From the NCBI GenBank assembly GCA_002368645.1, contig DFEE01000034.1, forward strand, positions 71,725 to 91,065: a stretch of DNA of 19,341 bases, given 5' to 3'. This DNA comes from Bacteroidales bacterium UBA3810 (GTDB taxonomy: Bacteria; Bacteroidota; Bacteroidia; Bacteroidales; Paludibacteraceae). This document shows, piece by piece, positions 8,135 through 14,534 of the stretch; positions within the stretch are counted from its first letter, which is position 1; each line of letters starts with the position of its first letter. The position numbers and the translations under genes are program-made. The notes beneath the pieces are model-generated. The model made no database searches, was not told where the DNA came from, and worked only from the letters and a program-made list of their open reading frames with translations.

Positions 8135-9211
8135 ATGAATAACGACTTTTTTATATCCGGCATTCAGCAAGTGGGCATCGGTACTATCGATTTCCGCAAG
8201 ACATGGAACTGGATGATCCGCTATTTTGGCGCTGACACCAAAATTCTGGAGGATGATACCGTGGCGGAGCGCATGTTGCCTTATACCGGTAACCAAGCTC
8301 AAAAACGGCATGCTTGTATCGCCTGCAATATACAAGGAGGTGGTGGCTTTGAGATTTGGCAATACAGCGAGCGTAAGCCCGTTCCGTGCCCCTTCGAAAT
8401 CGCTATCGGCGACCTCGGTATCTTTGCGGCTAAAATCAATAGCTCGAATGTGCAACTCTTCTATGACCAATTGCCTAAGGAGGTTGTCAAAACCAAAGTT
8501 GCTAAGCTGGCTAACAGTTGGCAGACCTTTTATGTGCGTGACCTCTACAATAATCTCTTTCAGATTATACCGCAACCCTCTATCTATCTCCCTAAAGGAC
8601 GTGTCAATGGAGGTATCGGAGGTGTCATGATTGGTGTAACAGATATGGCTAAATCGGTGCAATTCTATGCCAATGTGCTGGGATATGACTCCATTGTCTA
8701 TGACGAGACAGGAGTCTTTCAGGACTGGAAAGAATTGAAAGGCGGTGACGAACACTACCGCCGCGTGTTGCTTCAACCTTCTATTGTGCGCGAGGGTGCA
8801 TTTGCAGAACTATTAGGTCCCTCCACCATCGAACTGGTGCAGGCTCTCGACCGTAAACCGCGTAAGATATATGAAGGACGCTATTGGGGAGACCCCGGAT
8901 TTATTCAGATTTGTTTCGATGTCCATAATATGGCAGCTCTCAAAGAGTTTTGCGCCGAAAAAGGACATCCCTTTACCGTGGACTCATGCCCCGATGGGGA
9001 AGTATTCGATATGGGCGAAGCCAGCGGACATTTCACCTACATAGAAGATCCGGACGGAACACTCATCGAGTTTGTTGAAACATACAAGATACCTATTTAC
9101 AAAAAGTTAGGTTGGTACCTTGATTTCCGCAAAAGAGACCCTAAAAAGCCTCTTCCGCCATTCTTGTTCCGCTTACTCAGTTGGGCAGCTAAAGAACCGA
9201 TTAGAGAATAA
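8135..9211 (+). CDS. Two-domain VOC (glyoxalase/bleomycin-resistance fold) protein
   Basis: A 358-residue protein with two vicinal-oxygen-chelate units: about residues 5-145 (starting ISGIQQVGIGTIDF) and 158-325 (GGVMIGVTDMAKSVQFYANVLG, ending FTYIEDPDGTLIEFVE). The DPDGTLIEF strand with its glutamate is the usual C-terminal metal-ligand strand. The C-terminal tail (about 330-358) is basic and hydrophobic (PPFLFRLLSWAAK) and may contact membrane or a partner. VOC enzymes include lyases, epimerases and dioxygenases; no specific reaction can be assigned. Its stop overlaps the next start (TAATG), so it is translationally coupled to the alpha-oxoamine synthase and probably works in the same lipid pathway. 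Confidence 0.85.
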   Translation: MNNDFFISGIQQVGIGTIDFRKTWNWMIRYFGADTKILEDDTVAERMLPYTGNQAQKRHACIACNIQGGGGFEIWQYSERKPVPCPFEIAIGDLGIFAAKINSSNVQLFYDQLPKEVVKTKVAKLANSWQTFYVRDLYNNLFQIIPQPSIYLPKGRVNGGIGGVMIGVTDMAKSVQFYANVLGYDSIVYDETGVFQDWKELKGGDEHYRRVLLQPSIVREGAFAELLGPSTIELVQALDRKPRKIYEGRYWGDPGFIQICFDVHNMAALKEFCAEKGHPFTVDSCPDGEVFDMGEASGHFTYIEDPDGTLIEFVETYKIPIYKKLGWYLDFRKRDPKKPLPPFLFRLLSWAAKEPIRE

Positions 9212-10491
9212 TGACTAATAACAATATTATGTACAAAGACATTTTTGAGAAAATTGAAGCTTCTACCGGTGGACCTATCGGTCAATACCGCGAGATGGTT
9301 GAGGGGTATTTTACATTCCCTAAGTTGGAAGGTGAGCTCGGACCCCACATGCAGTTTAACGGGCAGGATGTTTTAGTGTGGAGTTTGAATAACTATATGG
9401 GGTTGGCGAATCATCCTGCAGTGCGTAAAGCAGATGCTGAGGCTGCTGCCAAATGGGGTATGGCATATCCTATGGGATCACGCATGCTGACAGGACATAC
9501 TGCCTTACATGAAGAACTGGAGAAACGCTTGGCTGCGTTTGAGAAGAAAGAAGCTGCCTTTGAGTTTAACTTTGGTTATCAGGGTATTGTCTCTACTATT
9601 GACTCCCTCGTCAGCAGGCATGATGTGATTGTTTATGACGCTGAAGCACATGCCTGCCTCTTGGATGGCATCAGACTGCACATCGGCTCTAAGTATAAAT
9701 TCAAACACAACGATATTGTCGATTTTGAGAAAGTGATTGCTCGCGCATGCAAGGAAGCGGACGAAAAAGGCGGAGGTGTGCTCGTCATTACGGAAGGTGT
9801 GTTCGGTATGACCGGTGCGCTCGGTATCATCGATAAGATTGTGGATATGAAAAAGAAATACCGTTTCCGCTTGCTCATCGACGACGCCCACGGTTTCGGT
9901 ATTATGGGACCTACAGGACGCGGTACCTCTGAGCACTTCAACTGCATGGACGGCGTCGACCTCTATATTGGTGCGTATGCTAAATCCATGGCAACCATTG
10001 GCGGCTTTGTCGCTTCAGAGAAGAAGATTATTGATTACCTCAAGTATAATATGCGCTCACAGATGTACGCTAAGGCACTGCCGATGCCTATTGTTGAGGG
10101 GTGCTTGAAACGCTTGGAGATTATTGATAGTCCGGAGGGTGACGAACTACGCAAACAGTGCTGGCTCGTAACTCGCCGAATACAAAACGGCTTCCGCGAA
10201 CTCGGTTTCGATATCGGACCCGCAGAAGCTAATGTAACGCCGGTACATATGGAAGCAGGAATCAATCAGGCTGCTAATATCGCTTTGGCACTTCGCCAAG
10301 AGTATAAGATATTCTGCTCCATTGTGACCTATCCGGTTATACCTCCCGGAATGATTATCTTCCGAATTATTCCTACTGCCGCGCACTCTATTGAGGATGT
10401 GGACTACACCCTCAATGCCTTCAAGGACATCAAAGAGCGCATGGCACGCGGCGAGTTTGATAAGGACATTCCGCAGGTACGCCTCGGATAA
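9211..10491 (+). CDS. Alpha-oxoamine synthase: candidate cysteate C-acyltransferase (CapB/SulA-like) or serine palmitoyltransferase
   Basis: A 426-residue PLP-dependent fold type I enzyme of the alpha-oxoamine synthase family, which condenses an amino acid with an acyl thioester and releases CO2. PLP lysine K258 lies in AYAKSMATIGGF; D224 (IDDAHGFG) would contact the pyridine nitrogen and H147 (AEAHACLLDG) would stack on the ring. It differs from the common Bacteroides serine palmitoyltransferase pattern as I remember it (DEAHGLG, TFSKSLASIGG), which suggests another subgroup. With a cysteate-synthase-like gene in the same operon, cysteate is a plausible amino acid substrate, giving 3-ketocapnine. 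The ATG at 9211 overlaps the VOC stop by one base; an ATG at 9229 (MYKDIFEKI) is an equally good start. Family is certain; substrate is inferred. Confidence 0.85.
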   Translation: MTNNNIMYKDIFEKIEASTGGPIGQYREMVEGYFTFPKLEGELGPHMQFNGQDVLVWSLNNYMGLANHPAVRKADAEAAAKWGMAYPMGSRMLTGHTALHEELEKRLAAFEKKEAAFEFNFGYQGIVSTIDSLVSRHDVIVYDAEAHACLLDGIRLHIGSKYKFKHNDIVDFEKVIARACKEADEKGGGVLVITEGVFGMTGALGIIDKIVDMKKKYRFRLLIDDAHGFGIMGPTGRGTSEHFNCMDGVDLYIGAYAKSMATIGGFVASEKKIIDYLKYNMRSQMYAKALPMPIVEGCLKRLEIIDSPEGDELRKQCWLVTRRIQNGFRELGFDIGPAEANVTPVHMEAGINQAANIALALRQEYKIFCSIVTYPVIPPGMIIFRIIPTAAHSIEDVDYTLNAFKDIKERMARGEFDKDIPQVRLG

Positions 10492-10502
10492 GGTGCGTTA
10501 CT

Positions 10503-11303
10503 ATGAATCGTGTGTGGATAACAGGAGCCTCTTCGGGCATCGGGGAACAAGTGGCGTATCAGTACGCCCGAGAAGGCGCTGAACTCGTCTTGACAGCCTC
10601 GTCTCTGGCTAAACTGGAGACGGTGGCTGCGCATTGTCGGGAACTGGGGGCAAATGGGGTGATTCTCGCCGCATACGATTTGGGGCAACCGGAAGGTATC
10701 TCCGACTTGACCCGACAGGCGTGGAACGCCTACCACGGACTGGATGTGGCTTTTCTCAACGCAGGGATTAGCCAACGGACACGCGTGGAAGATACCTCTA
10801 TGGAAATGGCGCGCAAAATAATGGAAATCAATTATTTTGCACCCGTTGCTATAGCTAAAGAATTATTGACTCTCTTTTCTGCGGAAAACACGGCGAGCAA
10901 ATCTCTTTTGCATATCGCCGTCACGACCTCTATCGCGGGGCTATTCGGATTCCCGTTGAGGTGCGCCTACTCCTCTTCGAAGCATGCTCTTTACGGTTTC
11001 TTCGAAACTTTACAGGCGGAAAACTACGATAAGAACTTGAGAGTCACCATTGTTTGTCCGGGAAGGGTGAACACACCCATCTCTCTAAGGGCCCTGGATA
11101 AGGGAGGTAAACCCCACGGAGTGATGGACGAGGGACAAGCTAATGGACTGTCGGCGGACAGGGCGGCTCGACAAATCGTGCGAGCCATACGGAAATCTAA
11201 AAGGGAAGTGTATATTGGGAAAGGAGAACTAATCATGGTTTATATTAAACGTTTCTTCCCGGGGGTGTGTGCGTGGATAGGAAGACACGTTTCAGCGACA
11301 TAG
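10503..11303 (+). CDS. Short-chain dehydrogenase/reductase, candidate 3-keto-sphingoid/dehydrocapnine reductase
   Basis: A 266-residue classical SDR. The cofactor-binding motif TGASSGIG is at 7-14, NAG at 86-88, structural N110, and catalytic S143 with Y156-x3-K160 (YSSSK). A hydrophobic, basic C-terminus (about 240-266, LIMVYIKRFFPGVCAWIGRHV) suggests membrane association, as in DHRS7-like and ketosphinganine-reductase-like SDRs. It starts 11 nt after the alpha-oxoamine synthase, the enzyme whose 3-keto product would need exactly this NAD(P)H-dependent reduction. The role is inferred from position; SDR substrates cannot be read from sequence. Confidence 0.85.
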   Translation: MNRVWITGASSGIGEQVAYQYAREGAELVLTASSLAKLETVAAHCRELGANGVILAAYDLGQPEGISDLTRQAWNAYHGLDVAFLNAGISQRTRVEDTSMEMARKIMEINYFAPVAIAKELLTLFSAENTASKSLLHIAVTTSIAGLFGFPLRCAYSSSKHALYGFFETLQAENYDKNLRVTIVCPGRVNTPISLRALDKGGKPHGVMDEGQANGLSADRAARQIVRAIRKSKREVYIGKGELIMVYIKRFFPGVCAWIGRHVSAT

Positions 11304-11316
11304 TCGCTTTATTAGA

Positions 11317-12042
11317 ATGGAAAAAAATGAATCTCAAGCTCGCAATTATTTTGACGAGCTCATGAAGGACTACCGCTTCAAGGAAGGCTACCACACCTGT
11401 ATCAATTGTGGAACCTGTACAGCGGTTTGTCCTGCCGCGGAATTTTACAAGTACGACCCGCGGCAAATCGTAGCAACGTGTCAGACTAAGGATGATGACA
11501 AGATTGAGGAATTGTTGAAGTCTAACACAATCTGGTACTGCGGCGAGTGCATGTCTTGCGTCACTCGCTGTCCTCGTAAGAACGGACCCGGGCTGGTGGT
11601 TATGGCGCTTAGAGAACTTAGCACAAGGCTCGGATTTTTCGTTGAATCGGAAAAAGGGAGACAATTATTGCCTCTCACTCATGCCCTTACAGGGAATGTC
11701 TTAAAGTATGGTTATTGCGTCTACCCGGACACGTTCAATTGGAAAGACCATAAAGAGTCCGGACCCGTATTCAAATGGCACCTTGAACACATCGACAAAT
11801 CGATGGAACGACTCGGTGCTAACTTTAAAAAAGACGGACCGGGAGTCTTGCGGAAAATCCCGCAAGAGTCACTTGATGAACTCAAAGCTATTTTTGATGT
11901 TACCGGAGCAACGGCACGGATTAAACATGTCGAAGAATGCTCCGCCCGCAAAGCCGCTGAAATGGGAATGGATATCCAAACCTATGAGCGCAACGCTTTT
12001 GAGTACAATTCAAATACCCATTTTCATGACTCTAACGACTAA
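11317..12042 (+). CDS. HdrC-like protein with two [4Fe-4S] clusters (first of the Hdr-like cluster)
   Basis: A 241-residue iron-sulfur protein resembling heterodisulfide reductase subunit C. Two ferredoxin motifs are present: C28-x2-C31-x2-C34-x3-C38P and C75-x2-C78-x2-C81-x3-C85P. Beyond residue 90 comes a soluble extension of about 150 residues without further cluster motifs. It starts 13 nt after the SDR gene and 17 nt before the HdrB-like gene. In Hdr-type complexes HdrC carries electrons between the flavin subunit HdrA and the CCG-domain subunit HdrB, and the three genes are consecutive here. It would act in the cytosol, or at the membrane through the downstream fused subunit. Confidence 0.88.
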   Translation: MEKNESQARNYFDELMKDYRFKEGYHTCINCGTCTAVCPAAEFYKYDPRQIVATCQTKDDDKIEELLKSNTIWYCGECMSCVTRCPRKNGPGLVVMALRELSTRLGFFVESEKGRQLLPLTHALTGNVLKYGYCVYPDTFNWKDHKESGPVFKWHLEHIDKSMERLGANFKKDGPGVLRKIPQESLDELKAIFDVTGATARIKHVEECSARKAAEMGMDIQTYERNAFEYNSNTHFHDSND

Positions 12043-12059
12043 AGACCGACAACGCTATT

Positions 12060-13130
12060 ATGATTTACGACGGAAAAAAACGTATCTGGGCTGATTACCA
12101 GAAAGAAATACCCGATGACCATTGGTACTATGTACGCTCATGTATCCGCCAGAATTTCTGGCCTGCATCTGAACGTATGTTTACCGAGATTACTCAAAAG
12201 GTACTGAATAAAGATCTCTACGAAACGCCATATCATACTACCTGTGGAGGTATCGCTTACCACTCTGACACGATTCCGCAGGAAACAGTTATGACCATTG
12301 TTGCCCGCCAATTTGCCCTTATGACAGAGGCCGGCTACGAGAACTATTGCCCCTCTTGCATCACCTCATTCGGCAACTATATCGAAATCTTGGAGACTTG
12401 GAATGAGTACCCCGAACTGGAGGCTAAAATTCGAGAAAACCTTTGGAAGGCAACCAAACGGGAGTTTAATAAACCCAACTATATCGCGCATACCTCCGAC
12501 CTCATCTACCACTGGAGGGAAGACATCGCTAAGAAAGGCAAGTTCCGCCTGATTAATAAGGAAACCGGTGAGCCTTTGCGCATCGTGGACCACCTCGGAT
12601 GCCATTATAATAAGGTCTTCCCGCATAAAGCTATCGGCGGTGGCGAATATCCCTATGTCTTGGCTGGTATGGTTGAAGCGTGGGGAGGACAGATGATTGA
12701 CTACCCTGAGAGGCGTCACTGCTGCGGCTACGGCTTTAGACAGTATCATGTTAAAGCCAATCGAGGCTACTCTATTGCCAATACCTATAAGAAATTTGAG
12801 TCTATGGCGCCTTACCATCCCGACGCTATTATCACCAACTGCCCCGGATGCCCCTATTTCCTGGATAGATGGCAGTATGTTATTGCCGAGCAAACCGGCA
12901 AAACTTATGGGGAGAACGGTTTCGGTATCCCCGTCTTTACCTACGAGGAAATGGCGGGACTCGTGCTCGGTTACGACCCTTGGGATCTCGGACTTCAACT
13001 CCACCAAGTGGCGGTTGAACCATTCTTGGATAAAATCGGTATTGAGTACGACCCCAAAGCCAAGTATCTCGGGCTGAACAAAGAAGACCTTATGCGTCCT
13101 GAATTACCCACCAATCTCAAATGTTGTTAA
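12060..13130 (+). CDS. HdrB-like CCG-domain protein
   Basis: A 356-residue protein with the two-module layout of heterodisulfide reductase subunit B. The C-terminal CCG motif is complete: C181-x39-C221C222G-x38-C261xxC264, the signature of a non-cubane [4Fe-4S] site where disulfide or thiol chemistry takes place in HdrB. The N-terminal module is altered: C28, then T61-C62-G-G in place of CCG, then C97xxC100, so one cysteine of the motif is lost. The protein ends in two cysteines (LKCC). It lies between the HdrC- and HdrA-like genes. The substrate is unlikely to be the methanogen heterodisulfide; a sulfur-bearing thiol is possible but unproven. Confidence 0.87.
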   Translation: MIYDGKKRIWADYQKEIPDDHWYYVRSCIRQNFWPASERMFTEITQKVLNKDLYETPYHTTCGGIAYHSDTIPQETVMTIVARQFALMTEAGYENYCPSCITSFGNYIEILETWNEYPELEAKIRENLWKATKREFNKPNYIAHTSDLIYHWREDIAKKGKFRLINKETGEPLRIVDHLGCHYNKVFPHKAIGGGEYPYVLAGMVEAWGGQMIDYPERRHCCGYGFRQYHVKANRGYSIANTYKKFESMAPYHPDAIITNCPGCPYFLDRWQYVIAEQTGKTYGENGFGIPVFTYEEMAGLVLGYDPWDLGLQLHQVAVEPFLDKIGIEYDPKAKYLGLNKEDLMRPELPTNLKCC

Positions 13131-13143
13131 TTGAACTGTCTTT

Positions 13144-14160
13144 ATGAAAGAAAATATTGTTATCATCGGTGGTGGTATCGCCGGCATGACCGCAGCTAAA
13201 CAACTTAAGGCGCTGGGGTACACACCTATTATTATAGAACAAAAAGACCACCTCGGCGGACATGTCGCACAGTGGTATAAACTCTTCCCCGACATGTCCC
13301 CTGCCGCGGATGTAGTCAATAATCTCAAAAAAGAACTTAAAGACGTTAACGTCTTTCTGGATACCAAAGTCTTAGACTGGAAGAAAACCCTCTCCGGCGA
13401 GTACGAGCTGACCCTTTCTAATGGGGTTAATATCCGCACCAAGGCCGTACTCGTTGCCTCCGGCTTTAGACTCTTTGCCGCTGAGAAAAAAGAAGAATAC
13501 GGCTATGGCGTCTATGACCATGTCATCACCAATGCGGACCTCGAACAATGGTTCGGCGGTAAAAAAGACAATCGTATCCCTCAAAACCCAAAGGTCATCG
13601 GTTTTGTACACTGCGTCGGCTCGCGTGACTTGAAAGCCGGTAATAGCCAATGCTCTAAAGTCTGCTGCACCACTGCTATCAAACAGGCTATTGAGATGAA
13701 AGAGCGATTCCCCCAAGCAGAGATTTATTGCTTCTACATGGACCTGCGTCTGTTTGGCAAGAAATATGAGGATTTCTATATCAATGCCCAGCAGAACTAC
13801 GGCGTGCACTTTGTGCGCGGACGGGTCTCTGAGGTCGGAGAAAACATAGACGGACGCGTCCAAGTCAAAGCCGAAGATACCCTTATGGGCAAACCTATCA
13901 AGGTGCAACTTGACCTGCTTGTGCTCATGTCCGGCATGGTTTGCAATGTAGAAAACCAAGACTGGGCACGCACCTTGCATTTGGATATTGATAACGACGG
14001 ATTCCTGAAATCCGCCGACAATGTCGCACATATAGTGGAATCGAATCAAAAGGGCATCTTCTATGCCGGTGCTTGTACAGGAACTAAAACTGTCCCCGAG
14101 ACTCTTGCCGAAGCCAATGCCGCTGCGCTCGAAATTCATAATTATCTGTCTAATGATTAA
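13144..14160 (+). CDS. HdrA-like FAD-dependent oxidoreductase (short form)
   Basis: A 338-residue flavoprotein. The FAD-binding GGGIAG is at 9-14 followed by acidic E32; the second dinucleotide-fold strand is near VIGFVHCVGS. The diagnostic HdrA cysteine set is present: C157-x12-C170-x3-C174C175, the same spacing I recall for the unusual [4Fe-4S] site of methanogen HdrA. A C-terminal FAD contact (GIFYAGACTGTKTVPETLAEAN) follows. It lacks the extra ferredoxin and thioredoxin-reductase-like modules of full-length HdrA, and so matches the short HdrA of sHdr/Qmo-type systems. It starts 13 nt after the HdrB-like gene. It probably receives or delivers electrons at the centre of the complex. Confidence 0.9.
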   Translation: MKENIVIIGGGIAGMTAAKQLKALGYTPIIIEQKDHLGGHVAQWYKLFPDMSPAADVVNNLKKELKDVNVFLDTKVLDWKKTLSGEYELTLSNGVNIRTKAVLVASGFRLFAAEKKEEYGYGVYDHVITNADLEQWFGGKKDNRIPQNPKVIGFVHCVGSRDLKAGNSQCSKVCCTTAIKQAIEMKERFPQAEIYCFYMDLRLFGKKYEDFYINAQQNYGVHFVRGRVSEVGENIDGRVQVKAEDTLMGKPIKVQLDLLVLMSGMVCNVENQDWARTLHLDIDNDGFLKSADNVAHIVESNQKGIFYAGACTGTKTVPETLAEANAAALEIHNYLSND

Positions 14161-14174
14161 TGTCAGTTGTTAGC

Positions 14175-14209
14175 TTTCGACTTCTGACTTTTGACTTTTG
14201 ACTTTCGAC
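14175..14209. repeat. Heptanucleotide tandem repeat within the Hdr gene string
   Basis: Five copies of a 7-bp unit TTYYGAC (TTTCGAC, TTCTGAC, TTTTGAC, TTTTGAC, TTTCGAC) fill the 53-nt gap between the HdrA-like gene and the next ATG at 14214. This is the longest gap inside the Hdr cluster. Confidence 0.8.
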
Positions 14210-14213
14210 TACT

Positions 14214-14534
14214 ATGATTGACTTTGGTTTTGCTATCAATAAGTCCGGCACAATCAACCTTGACACGGTTGACTTATCGCTCTACAATGAACTGTGCCTA
14301 AAGGAACCTACCGCCCGCCTTTGTATGGCGTGTGGCTCCTGTTCCGCTACCTGTACCGCAGCACCTTTCAGCGGCATGTCACTGAGAAAAGTTCTGCTTG
14401 ACCTCCAGCGCGGCAAGGATATTAAACCCATGATGTCCGCTTGCATGCTTTGTGGTAAATGTACTATGGTTTGCCCACGCGGCATCAATACCCGTAATGT
14501 GTTACTCACCCTTAGCCGGATTTACCATGAATGA
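14214..14534 (+). CDS. Small HdrC-like ferredoxin with two [4Fe-4S] clusters
   Basis: A 106-residue protein with cluster motifs C37-x2-C40-x2-C43-x3-C47 and C77-x2-C80-x2-C83-x3-C87P, spaced as in HdrC. The first motif lacks the proline after the fourth cysteine. The second HdrC of the cluster, it probably links the HdrA-like flavoprotein to the membrane subunit. Its last 8 nt overlap the start of the fused HdrE/HdrD gene, so the two are translationally coupled and likely present in equal amounts. Confidence 0.88.
   Translation: MIDFGFAINKSGTINLDTVDLSLYNELCLKEPTARLCMACGSCSATCTAAPFSGMSLRKVLLDLQRGKDIKPMMSACMLCGKCTMVCPRGINTRNVLLTLSRIYHE

Noticed and set aside
8129..8776. 215-residue minus-strand open frame inside the VOC gene
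   Set aside because: Antisense shadow with no domain or upstream signals.
9211..10491. 2-amino-3-ketobutyrate CoA ligase (kbl) or BioF
   Set aside because: No threonine dehydrogenase or biotin genes nearby; neighbours are an SDR, a cysteate-synthase-like gene and a VOC protein, and the active-site motifs differ from those families as I know them.
13372..14139. 255-residue minus-strand open frame inside the HdrA-like gene
   Set aside because: Antisense shadow of a well-supported flavoprotein; composition and lack of motifs argue against coding.
14452..14526. Upstream ATG for the HdrE/HdrD fusion
   Set aside because: It lies inside the ferredoxin coding region and would add 25 residues before a natural start; the ATG at 14527 with an 8-nt overlap is more typical.
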